Part shown: positions 35,700 to 46,425 of the stretch, piece by piece
How the letters are laid out: the number at the start of each line of letters is the position of its first letter
How positions within the stretch are numbered: the first letter of the stretch is position 1
Source: Cryptomeria japonica
Lineage: Eukaryota > Streptophyta > Pinopsida > Cupressales > Cupressaceae
Length of the DNA stretch: 64,000 nucleotides
Assembly: GCF_030272615.1 (NCBI RefSeq)
Contig: NC_081412.1
Coordinates: forward strand, 345,207,870 to 345,271,869
Direction of reading: 5' to 3'
Notes under the pieces: model-generated
What the model was told of the DNA's origin: nothing
The model's input: only the letters and a program-made list of their open reading frames with translations
Database searches by the model: none
Made by a program: the position numbers and the translations under genes

Positions 35700-38009
35700 T
35701 AGTGGTAAAACTCATACATTAGAGGGAATGTTTGAATTTTGAATTTTTGGAACAAAGCTTACAAAATTTAAGAAAATAACAATTACACAATTTGAAATTT
35801 TTTGGGGGAAGAGGATGAGACAATTTACAAAAATGAAAGGAAATTTAAATTTTAAAATTAGGGCCAAGGGACTACCACTTAATTTTAAAATCAGAATTTT
35901 TAAAACCAGGGAAAACTATTGTTAACCTCTTAATTTTAAAAAAATTCTGGAAATTTGAAATGTTGAATTTTGAAGGTATTTCCGATTCTAGAGGGATCAA
36001 AAATTGACAAAATCAGCTAATATTCTAAATTTAGGCTATTAAATACAGTCATAACAGTCTCCTAAAATTTTGAGAAAAAAGTCGAGGACCGTGGCAGGAA
36101 CGCACATGGTCTGACCAACTTTTTTCGAAAATTTAAGGGATGGATATTACGATGATTTTAAAGCTAACCCCAAAAAATTGACGAATTTTATGACCTCTAG
36201 ATGGGCGAAATGAAGGTGCAAATGTAAAAGATAGGACCCTATTAGGGGTTTGAATAAAAAGAGGAATTGAATTGCAAATTTGAAAAAGGTCAAACCTAAT
36301 GGATAGGGGCACCTTGGAAAATGTTTAGAAATCTTAATTGGAATGAAATTGGTTTGAAATTTGCATAAAATTTAATTAATTTTGAAAATTAGGATTTGAT
36401 GACCTAACTACTTAATTTTAAAATTTGAATTTTGGGAAAAAGGGGGGAAATTGAAAATTTGAATTGTAGGATTGAAGACAAATCTGAGAACAATCATAAA
36501 TCTGAAAATTAAATGGAAATCCAATTTTTGCACAAGTTCAAGATGATTTTTGAAAATTAGGGTTTTAACAAGTAGCCTCTTAATTTTGAAAATTTTAATT
36601 GCAAATTGAACAAGACAATGAGGAAATTGAATTTGACAATCAAAACAATTTTCAGATCTAAGATAACCACAAGCAATTTTTACAAATTACAAGTTCAATT
36701 TTAATTTTAAAAACTAGGGTTTTTAATGATTTAACCACTAAGTTTGCAGAAATTTGAAACTTGTAAATGAAAAATATGCAATTTTGTTCAAATGAAAGCA
36801 TGCAAGATGTCGGGTTCACCAAAATATAATGTGGAAAAATGGTGAATGATGAGATCAAGAGGAAAACTACCCTTTCCCTCCAAGGAGAGATGAGAGTTTC
36901 ACTATTGATTACCCTTCAAACACTTTTCACCAAATTACATTTGGAAGAGGAGAGGAGAATTCACTAGATTCAATCTTCAGGGATGAAGACTGAATTATGA
37001 ATGAAATGGGAATGATAAGTTGATCCCCTCTTCCTTATTTGAAATGGAAAAGAATTGATTGAATTATGAAGTGCAAAAGTGACAAAGAACTGATTATAAC
37101 TTAAGATTGGAACATGGGATGAAGTTGTGCACCTGGATCTGGTGGTAATATGTTGAGACGAAGTCGCCCAGTGAATTTGAGGAAAAGTTGCCCAGACCGT
37201 GCGGGAATGTACATGGTCCTTCGAAAAATCCGCGAAACAAAAAGGGTTTTATCGCCTCTACAAATGGAGCCCGAATTTGAAAGTACAACTGTGCACCTGC
37301 AACCTACACACATAAAAGAGAGTAAAATGGGTTGGGATTGGGGGTTTGCCTTTAGGTCAAACCCCAATTTTGGAATTAACCAAGTAATGAAAGAAAGTAC
37401 TTGCAAGTAGCTGTAAATGAAAGACTCAATTGTAAATCACCTCAAAGGAGGTTGTGGTAGCAATGTTGACAGAAATGCTTGTGTGGAATTGAATGTTGGA
37501 GTCAATCTCCTCTTCAATGATTGAATCCTTGACTTTGCAACACCTAGCCTTGAAGGGAGACTTGAGAATGCTCAATGCTAGAAAAGAATGCTTGAATTGC
37601 TCTTGAATGCTTGATCTCATGTAAACTTCCCACTCATCCAACTTATCGAGCTTATCAAATGAGAGGATGAATGCCCCTTAAATACATGTTAGTGGATTTT
37701 ATTTTTCATCACAGGCCGACATCGGGGGAGTTTCCCGTCCAATGCAACACTAGCAAGGGTCCTACCCCAAAATATGGTAGGGACAAGGGCACCACACCCC
37801 TATCCTGGGAGGATAGTGGTGCCACGCCCCTATCCTACCCCTTTCTCTAGGTCAAAGTACAGACAGAGTGATGCAGAGGCCAATAAAGAAGTTGTTTCTA
37901 AGGGTCAAACAATCTCCGGTCTCCGATCAGGTTAGAGGATTCGATCTCGCATGCGTGAGGACCCTAATGCAGTCAAAAATTGCTAGGGTCACAATTTTAT
38001 GACACTACA
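35700..38009 (-). repeat. 5' leader and LTR region of element K
   Basis: No protein domain. 35.7-36.8 kb is AT-rich. The part from about 36.8 kb has sequence related to L's left LTR (near 37290-37370 and 46840-46930), which supports calling both LTR. The right end at 38009 reads GACACTACA, i.e. minus-strand TGTAGTGTC. It includes a strong hairpin at 37788-37823. Confidence 0.55.
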
Positions 38010-38245
38010 TTAACAATTCAAGTGCTATCAATATTTCTAAGAGTCTGACGTTGCATTCTAAAATAAAACCTATATCAATTAAGTTTCATTTTCTGAGAGA
38101 GAAATTCAGTGATAAGGAAGTCAAATTAGAGTATGTGTCTACAAAGGAACAAATCGCAGATATTTTCACTAAGCCTTTGTTTGCAAATAAATTTCCATAT
38201 CTGAGAGAGAAGTTAAGGGTAATTTCCCCTCCTGATGTGAACTAG
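38010..38245 (+). pseudogene. pol: Copia A2 RNase H C-terminus
   Basis: The last 70 or so codons of a Copia polyprotein: SSAINISKS, then ISIKFHFLREKFSDKEVKLE and YVSTKEQIADIFTKPLFANK, ending at a natural-looking stop after ISPPDVN. It matches A's 5065-5250 region but is complete at its C-terminus. Open apart from its truncated start. Confidence 0.88.
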
Positions 38246-38538
38246 ATACATCGAGTTGCATCAATCCGGTGGAGTTCATAGTCTTATCCTGATATCTGAA
38301 TTGATGAGTGGGGCTGCTACTCAGAGGGAGTAGTTAGTGGTGTTTTTCAGTTGTTCGGATTTGTGATTTTATCCAAAGAGGGAGAGATTATCTTCCTATG
38401 GGAGAGAGAATTATGCATTGTCTATGCCTTTTGCATTTATTTCAAAGGGGGAGAGAAGCATGTGAAAAACTATCCTATCTATCTAAGGTAGAGAGCTATG
38501 TGTGCATGATCTCAGGGGGAGATTGCTAGAGTTGATTT

Positions 38539-39592
38539 TGTTAGGTCCCGGAGACAACTGAGAGGGGGGTGAATTAGTTGTCCAATAAATTCAACCAAAA
38601 TTAACTTAACCAAAACTTAATGCTTAATACTAGTAAACCAAACTTTATGCTGGTAGATAGTCTTAACAATTAATTGCAATACCAGTAAAGATTAATGCAT
38701 GAAACAGAAATACAGTAACATCCACAACACATAACACCAATGTTTGTAGGTGGAAACCCTGTAAGGGGAAAAACCACGATGGGAAGCCTTACCCACAATC
38801 AATTGATACTACTGCAAATAGTATGTGTTTACAATATGGATTTTGCACATGCAAAAAGGCCAACTGCCTAGAGCTCATTGCTCAATCACAAAATGAGAGT
38901 CACGCTGACTACAATTGGATGGTTAAATCCAATGATAATGTACTACAAAAAATAGCATCTTCATATGCTAGATTCAGTACCGGTTTAGTTCTGATTGCCT
39001 TCACAAAACCCTCCTTCAACCTTCAAATGATGTCTGTGTGTATAGCTCTACTTATTTTCGTATATACTCTATTACAATTCTTTTCCCAATTGCATATCGA
39101 TCTTACAAAAAAGATCTTACATATATACCATAACCTAAGACAATTGAATAGGTCGGCTCTAAGAGATATTACAATAAAATCAATTACAAACGAATCAATA
39201 TCCGATGCATGATGTCGGCTCAATGCATTTACAATAATAATAAATCATCTCCATAACATGTCGTGCTGATCTAGAATAGATAAGTCTGTCGGTGCTTATC
39301 CTAGACCTATTTGTCGGTAACAACAAATATGCAAACCCAAATAAACAAATAACCAAATCACCAAAACCAAGTGATCGAATAATGTCTTCAACATAACCAA
39401 GTAGTTTCCAAGTCATTCCAAGTGTCGATGAACAGTATAATCTGTTGGTGAACCAAATGCCAGTGTTTTGCATAAGTCTTTGTCTTGTCGATGAACATAA
39501 CCAAAATCTCCAAGTGCTGATAAGTGTTGACAAGTAATGACAAGTGCTAACATCAATGACAAAACCATATCAACATATCCAAAATACCAATA
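38539..39592 (-). repeat. Solo LTR N inside A2 (1054 bp)
   Basis: Starts TGTTAGGTCCCGG and ends AATACCAATA (end CA changed to TA). GATTT stands on both sides (38534-38538 and 39593-39597). The surrounding A2 sequence resumes as in A. It contains the GAGAGGGGGGTGAATTAG block. Confidence 0.9.
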
Positions 39593-39674
39593 GATTTCTT
39601 TCTTTGCATTGATTGTTTTTCACATTCATATGTTGTCATCAATGCTAAAGGGGGAGATTTTCTGATATTAGAGT

Positions 39675-40991
39675 TATTGGAATGTGTTGTTGTCATTGAT
39701 GTCAACATATTCCTATGTTCTTGTGCTTCAGTGTAGTTGGTTTGGTTGGTATATTGTATATATGTTGATGCGGATTTAAGGATTCAAAGATTAAGATTTT
39801 TATTTGATTCAACCTGAGTTTCAGTTCTCCGAAAGGTGATTTGATCAAGTTATGAGGTCCAGTGTGATGATTGGTTTTTCTATTGGTTTTGTATTGCAGA
39901 GTTGTTATTTCAAGTTTGTATTGCTCCAGAATTGAATCATTATGATGAATAGATGTTGGAGAGTGCTTGGGATGTTCATGTGTGTACGCAGGCTAAGTGG
40001 TTCATGATTTGAAACTTCACAAATGTATCTTTCAGTTTGTCAGTAAGCTATGTTGGTGTTATTGAGCACCAGAAAGGAGATGATGATGATTCTAGTAATC
40101 TGAGTTGTTGTGGTGGAATTCACATTGCTTGTTGATATTTTTTATTGTGTTCTATCCGTGTTTCTGGTCCGCATTGATCGTTGTGCATGTTATTGAAGAT
40201 TTTATTGGTCTAGTAGTATTATTTATGTTATACAACCTTTTGGCCAACCCGATGATTCTTGTGTGTTGCGGATGATCTTGGCAAGATATTAAGTGTTGTT
40301 GCATGTTTGAGGTTTTTATTTAGGTCTATGTTATGTCCTTACTGACATTGTATTGGTCCACATATTGATTTATGTAGCGTGTGATGTAATTTTGTAATTA
40401 GGTCTAATGAGTTGAGCCGACCTTGAAATTAAGATTGATTATTTGTAGAAATAATAGTAATAATCATGTAAGATGTGTGTATGCATTCTTAGAGGGTGTT
40501 GTATGTGCAAACAAGAATTTGACCTTTCGAAAAAGTTATAAAGTGAAGAAGAGAGTTTTAGTGCAAACAATGTGCTTAACCGGAACTATGATCAAGCATT
40601 TGAAGATACTATTATTTTAGTTCATGTAATCTAGATTGGTGTCCAATCTTTGTAAATAAATGAGACTTCCTTTCTTTCTCCAAGGATTGTAGCCCTCTCT
40701 TGTATTTGAGCAGTGACCTCTAGGTTATGTGTCTGAATGCATGTGCATTTCCCATTGTAATATTTACATATACTACTACAGAGTATCATCATATTGTGGG
40801 TAGATTCCCAATATGGTTATTCCCTTAACTGGGTTTTCCACGTCAAAATGTGTGTTATGTGTATTGTTGTTGTGGTGTTTATCTTTGTTCTTGCTATTAA
40901 TGATTAGATCTCCAGTTGTGGTTAATTTGTTTAAGTTTGGTGAAAATTGATTTACCCCCCTCTCAATTTTCCTTCATTGTTGTTGCCAACA
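39675..40991 (+). repeat. 3' LTR of Copia A2 (about 1317 bp)
   Basis: Reverse-complement relative of the A LTRs: starts TATTGGAATGTGTTGTTG and ends GTTGTTGCCAACA. The preceding G-run tract is separated from it by about 17 extra bases. Confidence 0.85.
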
Positions 40992-41539
40992 GATGATTTA
41001 TTGCTAGCACTCCCAGGTGTTGAGAATCTTGAAGGGGTATTAAAAGGCCTTTGCATATTATTGTTACCTCCTAGATGTTGGCATGTGAAATCTCTTTGTG
41101 CATGGTTTAATATCATTACATCATATTGATTTTGTATTTCTTTCAGTTTCTGAATGGAATGCTTCTTCATTTGCAAGTGGATTAGTATATTGATTATAAT
41201 ACCTTCCATTCTTATCTTTCTAAGGTTCCATTTCAGCTTGATTTGCTTCCTTTTGAACTTGATTTTGTTTTTTTCTTTTGTTATTTCTCCTTGGTCCCAA
41301 TTCTATGTGATCCATAGGATGGTTTTTGTGCAATGATCTCCTGCTGAACATTCAAGGTTGTATATTAATTTTTTATATATATCTGAGATTGTAATAAATA
41401 GGGTCAAAGTCACCACCCTTTTAGGAAATTAATGCTTTCTTTTGCAGAGTCTTTCCCCACAATAGAGTCACTTTTACAACTTGTAATATAAACTCTTCCA
41501 ATATTTTGACTCTTTTCTCAAATGGAATTATCAGTCGTC
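40952..41539 (-). pseudogene. gag: Element C gag start and leader
   Basis: Region between the primer site and the A2 insertion. The minus strand shows a leader with a second primer-like motif (41454-41472), then coding scraps such as DHIELGPRRNNKRKKQNQVQ in one frame and NNMQRPFNTPSRFSTPG in another. It would be the N-terminal part of the gag that resumes at 32.4 kb. Several frameshifts. The 40952-40991 part belongs to the A2 LTR. Confidence 0.6.
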
Positions 41540-41557
41540 TCCCCAATAGAGTTGCCA
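41540..41557 (-). other. Primer-binding site of element C
   Basis: TGGCAACTCTATTGGGGA on the minus strand, three bases from the LTR end at 41561. It resembles the TGGCGACTCTGCTGGGGA type used by Tat/Ogre-like elements (I recall a tRNA-Arg primer, not checked). A second, weaker copy is at 41454-41472. Confidence 0.72.
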
Positions 41558-41560
41558 ATC

Positions 41561-44500
41561 TGTTGGTTCCGAAATCAATAGATTGCAAAACCCTAAGAAT
41601 ATGCCAAGTTCTTTAATTAGGTTGTGAAATTGACTTGGCCAACAAACAAGAATCTTCTAGAAGAAGATGTCTTCTGCTCTTCAGGCTCTACAAAACCTTG
41701 GCAGGCTTACCTTTTGATGAATGTAGAAAATTTATGTTTTTGTGTTGAAATTCCAATTTAAATCCACTTAGTATGGCACACATACTTGGAATGGATATCT
41801 CATACTTTATTACTCCTTCTATCTAATTTTCTGAAACAAATAAAGAAAACTGAATCTCCAATGAAATTTATTTAATATGGTTATGATCAGTGCCTTCTCT
41901 CAGGGCTACAAAGTTACATACATCCAGTTCCTTGTGATAATTCAAGTTACTTGGTATCCAAATATGTTTATACTTAATATAAGCATGCAAAAATGTAATA
42001 TATCTGGTTCTTCTTGTTAATCCAAGAGTTTAATTCTACCTTACAAAAGTCAATTAAACAAATTACACAGAGCAAAGAAAACTACTTTTATAAATAAAAA
42101 ATATCCTTGATATCCTGAATTAAACAAATAAGAAAGAAATAAATTGGAGACAACCACACAATATTTAATCATTCACCATCAACAAATAACTGCGTACAAG
42201 AAAGTTGGATTCTTTTATTATAATCAGCCACTGTAAAGAAGTAAAAAAATTGATATTGTTATTACCTCTATCCTCCTATATTCTTCTATTTTTTCTATAT
42301 CCTTTAATCAGTCCCGTTTTCTCCCTTCTATAGAAAAATTGGGAGAAGTAACAATCTTCAGATTGTTACATTGCAACCTTTCATAACTAATTATATAAGT
42401 GCATAATTAAAGAGACTTGATTAAAACATTCAAAGTTTTTGATAAAGTTTGGTAACATGTATGAAATAGAACATAATAATGAAACATGAGAATAGCTTGT
42501 GAATGCAAGTAAGCCTATTATTATGACACTTATGAGTAGCGACCTATGACCCTTGGGTATGGAAAAGTTCTACTTTGAGTTGGGTGTGATCCACATCCAC
42601 CAACTAGTCTTCTAGACACTCAATCTTATGAGACCTTCGAATATGTGGTTTTCCATTGGTACACTTCATAATCACTCAAGCATTTAAAGTTTTGAATAAC
42701 ACACATGTTTATGAGGTGATCCCTCCACTTCTTATTTGTCATTTGTCGCACCTCTGTGACAAATTTTGAGTAACTAGCATCTAGTGTTATGACCCTATCC
42801 TGAAAAAAATATAAACCTTGTATCTAGTGTTGTGACAAATTTTGAGTAACTAGCATCTCATGTCCTTCTCCTCCTTCATGTGCGCTATGATATTTGGAAC
42901 CATTTGATAGTAAGCAATTTTCCAGTCATTGAAATCCATCATGTGCTTATCCTTATCAATGATATGAGATATTGTCCAGTGTTGGAATATATCAAAAGGA
43001 TCAACTTTAGTGTGCACTTTTTGTTCTTCACTGGAAACATACCTAAGCTCTTCAATGATTGCACTTACTATTTTGTCAATCTCTTTTATTACAGGAGAAG
43101 CATCAAGATCTCTTTGTGTTACTCTGCACAAGGTGATCAGAGTGTAGTATGTCAGTTGCCGCCTTTTTGCCAATGTTTCAAATTTAGGTTTGTTTTCTTT
43201 AAACACATTTATCATTTTCAATAGGGATTCATAGCCCTTATAAACATCACCTAACTTTTCAATGACCAATTTCACCCTATGAGCCAGTATTTTCTCAAAA
43301 GTGTTATACATTTGTTGTGGTATTTTCTACAAGGCTTCTCCATTAGCCGCTTTTAAATCCTTGATCTCTTCTTCATATTTTTGCTTCTCCTCATTCCATC
43401 CCTTTTTGTTTTCTACGTTGTCTATAGGTGCATGAGTAACATGTTTGTGTATGATGATGACCTTGATTTGGTTATTAGGCTATCCCTTTGCCCTATCTTT
43501 CAATGTAGCATTATCAATATACAACCTATTAATTTCATCATTCATTTCAATATGCCCCTTTTCAAGTTCAACTATCTTATGTTGTATATTTTTATAGCAT
43601 CCTTGGTAAGCATAGTAGAGTGCATAGTCAATGTGGCTATCTCTAATGGGTAGGTATCTTTCATAGTTTTTAGAATTGTTGTTCCCTTTGTTTCCTTTAC
43701 CATGTCCACTATCTTTGATTTCTTAGTGCTTTTGAAATTTACCCATGTAGGTAATATTTCAGTTCTTAGATTATATCCTATACCACTTACCCCTTCCTTA
43801 GAGTCAAACTCTGCTATCAACATGGGGTCTTCTTGTTGTCTCAGTTGGTCTAACAAAAACATTTGTTTTATGGTCATTATTGAAACAATCAACATATTAC
43901 TCTTCATGGCAACTTCCCTTGTTTTCACTAGAGTAATATGTATATCATCAAAATTTATCTCTTTAAAGGTTTGAGCTATCACCACCTCATGCTTGGATTC
44001 ATCCACACCCATGAGGTTTATTTGTTTTCTTTTTTCTAACTCCTTCATCTTTATTTTCATCAAAAAATATTTGAAATCAGGCGAATGGATGAATTCATCA
44101 TCCTTTAATAATCTCATTAATATTACTACTCTTTCGTCAATAGTATTTACTGGCTCCGCCCCTTCTTCCATTTGAGCTTCATATCCATGTGTCTCCTCTT
44201 TATACCAAGGCATATCCATCTATGATTGGTCCAACCCTTCATCACCCTTAAGATCCCTCAATGCACTGATGGCCTTATCAGTGTCACCTTCTCCTTTAGA
44301 TTCTTCAAAAGGCACAAGGGGATCTAGGTCATCTATCCTCTATTTCTTAGCTAGAGGTGAGGTGGGAGAAGTCTCTTGTACAGATTCATCATCAGATACA
44401 TTATGGATAATAACCCCTCGGGGTTTATTTGGTAAAACTATGAACTTTCTTAGTGGGGATCCACTGCCTATTGATTTCCCATAAATTCTTTCAAAATTAT

Positions 44501-45884
44501 CTAAGCATAAATCAATTCTCTTAAATTCATTAGTTTCTTCATTAAAAAATCCAGGGAAACTAGGGTCCCTTTTCTTCCTTTCTTCTTCTAGTCTCATTAT
44601 AATATGTCATTTTTTCCTTCTCTACACAATATAATGAAATGATATACAATTTCTAATTATATCTTCCCGTATCAACACATCATGCAAAACAATTTTAACA
44701 AAATAGCCAATATCATACTCAAGATCACACACTCTTTCCTTGCCAGATTTTAGAGAATAATTGATCTTCAAATAACCTTGCAATATTTCTAACATATTTG
44801 ACCCAATATAAAAATTTACACATACAGTAACATGGGGTAAGAGTTTCCCCTTCTTCCTTTTCTCTATCACTTCCTTCTCAAGCCATAAAATTTGCCACAT
44901 AAAATCCAAAAATGAAAGCGTGTCTGACATAAATAGGGGTAACAAGTGAGGAGTCTGAGGGCATCCATATACTTGGATAATGGTATGCTATCCCATGTAG
45001 AACCAGTCAACAAAATTATGAGTTTCAGGATCAAGAGAAAGTGGTCTCAACACCCTTCTTATATTTAGTGATAATCTTTCAATTTGATGATTGAGGGAAC
45101 CAAAAATCACAATAACAAATGAGTCATGAAAAACTTTATAGTCACAATCCCTGCATCTTTTGTCCCATAGATAACACCACAATTGCACCAGTAGCTTGTT
45201 TCCCTAGTCATCCACCATCCCCAATTTTAACCACTGGCTAAAATCCTATCTATCCTGATATAGAACTAAACAACATAATAAGGAATAGTGGTGGAAGTCA
45301 CAACTCTTCTTCTCCTTCCATGCCACCTACTGATCATGAATTTTCTTTTCTAATTTAGATGAGAAATCAAACTCTAGGTTTAATTCAAAATTTTGGATTC
45401 TCATAGCCAAGTATATTAATGATACTGGCATTTTTATTTTTGCATATTCTCCCAATGTCTGACATAAGACAAAATATGTTTTCTAAAAATATACAAGAAA
45501 ATCATCCCCAGAGAAGGGCTCACTGCTTGTAATTACCATGGGCTTATTGTTTATACCCCTTTTTCTATAATATGGGAGCTCCTATTTCCTAAATATTTTG
45601 TGTAGTCTATTATAATCCATTTGAAATTGTTCAGGGTCAACCTTAATTAGAGCTTGTTTGTTTAGCATAAATCAATCCACGATGCCATATTTGGTGATTA
45701 CTAAAAAAGGGTTCCCATTAGGCATTCTGACAGTTCTAGTTACAGGGTGATAATTATCTACCAACAATTGAATCAATTCAACATTTACAAAGACATTAGG
45801 CACTATTAAATTTGCAACATCAAAGGTCCAAGGATTCAACAAGGGACCTTGCCATCTCTCTTTTATAAAAATACCAGAATAAAT
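41561..45884 (-). repeat. 5' LTR of element C, truncated (4.3 kb present)
   Basis: Begins TGTTGGTTCCGAAATC and follows the 19940 copy throughout, including R-U5, TATA area and ORF. It ends where another LTR begins (45885), so the U3 start is missing. Confidence 0.75.
42620..45884 (-). pseudogene. Long ORF inside the C LTR, copy 2, function unknown
   Basis: Better preserved copy. From 45884 down to about 43572 one frame is kept over about 775 codons with only in-frame stops; a frameshift near 43400-43500 moves to the frame of 42850-43311, and readable sequence goes on to about 42620. Features: VELIQLLVDNYHPVTRTVR, RIDLCLDNFERIYGKSIGSG, a charged stretch (LMKIKMKELEKRKQINLMGV), and ILAHRVKLVIEKLGDVYKGY. 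It looks soluble, with no obvious membrane helix and no metal-binding cluster. I recognise no family. The N-terminus is missing here; compare 23884-24480. Confidence 0.7.
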
Positions 45885-46425
45885 TATTGGTAACAATGCA
45901 ATAAACTAAGAGGGGGGGTGAATTAGTTTTCTCTCAAACTCTACACAACTCAAACTTAAATTCAGATCAGATAATAAACAATAAAATCATAAATCAACTC
46001 CACATCAATAACACACATAATACCAAGATTTTTCACATGGAAATTTTGGTCAAGGGAAAAACCACAGTGGGAACCTACCCACAATGAGATAATACCATGT
46101 TAGGTGTAAGTGTAAATATTACAATTGGGAATGCACTTGAGTTTAGGCACACTTCCTAGAGCTCGCTACTCAAAACTCAAAACAAGAAGGGATACAACCC
46201 TAGGGAAGGCTCACTGCCTTAGAAAAAGATTTGGATTACATCCAAAAGATCATAAACTGATGAAATAGAATCTTCTCATGCCTCGTTATAGTTCTTGTTA
46301 AGAAAATATACTCTAACTCTTCTCTTTCACACTTCTTCACACTTCTTTACACTTCTCCTTTGCCACTGAAAGATCAAATCAATGTTCGCACATGCATATA
46401 CATCTCTCACATGAATATTACATAT
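45885..46425 (-). repeat. Truncated LTR of an A-like family
   Basis: Starts TATTGGTAACAATGC (from TGTTGG), then the GAGGGGGGGTGAATTAG block and a segment like A's LTR (GGGAAAAACCACAGTGGG). Cut at 46425 by L's LTR. Confidence 0.75.

Larger units (their letters stand above)
32471..38009 (-). mobile_element. Gag-protease element K with 5' LTR, truncated
   Basis: Minus-strand element: LTR and leader (about 35700-38009), gag, protease and a proline-rich tail, then a junction with C's gag near 32470. The LTR start on the minus strand is TGTAGTGTCATAAAATTG, ending at plus 38009. There is no reverse transcriptase or integrase, as in the related element L. The 3' LTR is missing, so K has lost its left end. 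A TATA-like GTATTTAAGGGG is at about 37673-37684. Exact left boundary uncertain. Confidence 0.65.
38010..40991 (+). mobile_element. Copia A2: 3' end of an A-family element, 5'-truncated
   Basis: Plus-strand fragment of the same family as A. It keeps the end of RNase H (38010-38245), the untranslated region with TGCATTGATTGTTTTTCAC as in A, a G-run tract at 39646-39657, and a 3' LTR (39675-40991). A solo LTR (38539-39592) sits in the untranslated region. The left end is cut by K; the right end lies inside gag of element C. Confidence 0.87.
19940..45884 (-). mobile_element. Giant Tat/Ogre-like Ty3/Gypsy element C, nested and truncated
   Basis: One minus-strand element reconstructed from parts: 3' LTR 19940-25707, pol 26653-30700 and gag 31728-32440, gag start and leader 40992-41540, primer site 41540-41557, 5' LTR from 41561, cut at 45884. 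The two LTR copies share the exact end TGTTGGTTCC. At 41561 that end is followed by a primer site, which makes this the 5' LTR; at 19940 it abuts foreign DNA, which makes that the 3' LTR. Insertions inside C are a solo LTR (25742-26527), element K (about 32.47-38.01 kb) and Copia A2 (38010-40991). Long LTRs and an extra RNase H suggest the Tat group. Confidence 0.75.

Noticed and set aside
42757-42860. Short local duplication of GTGACAAATTTTGAGTAAC
   Set aside because: Present only in copy 2 of the C LTR; a private 75-80 bp duplication with no sign of function.
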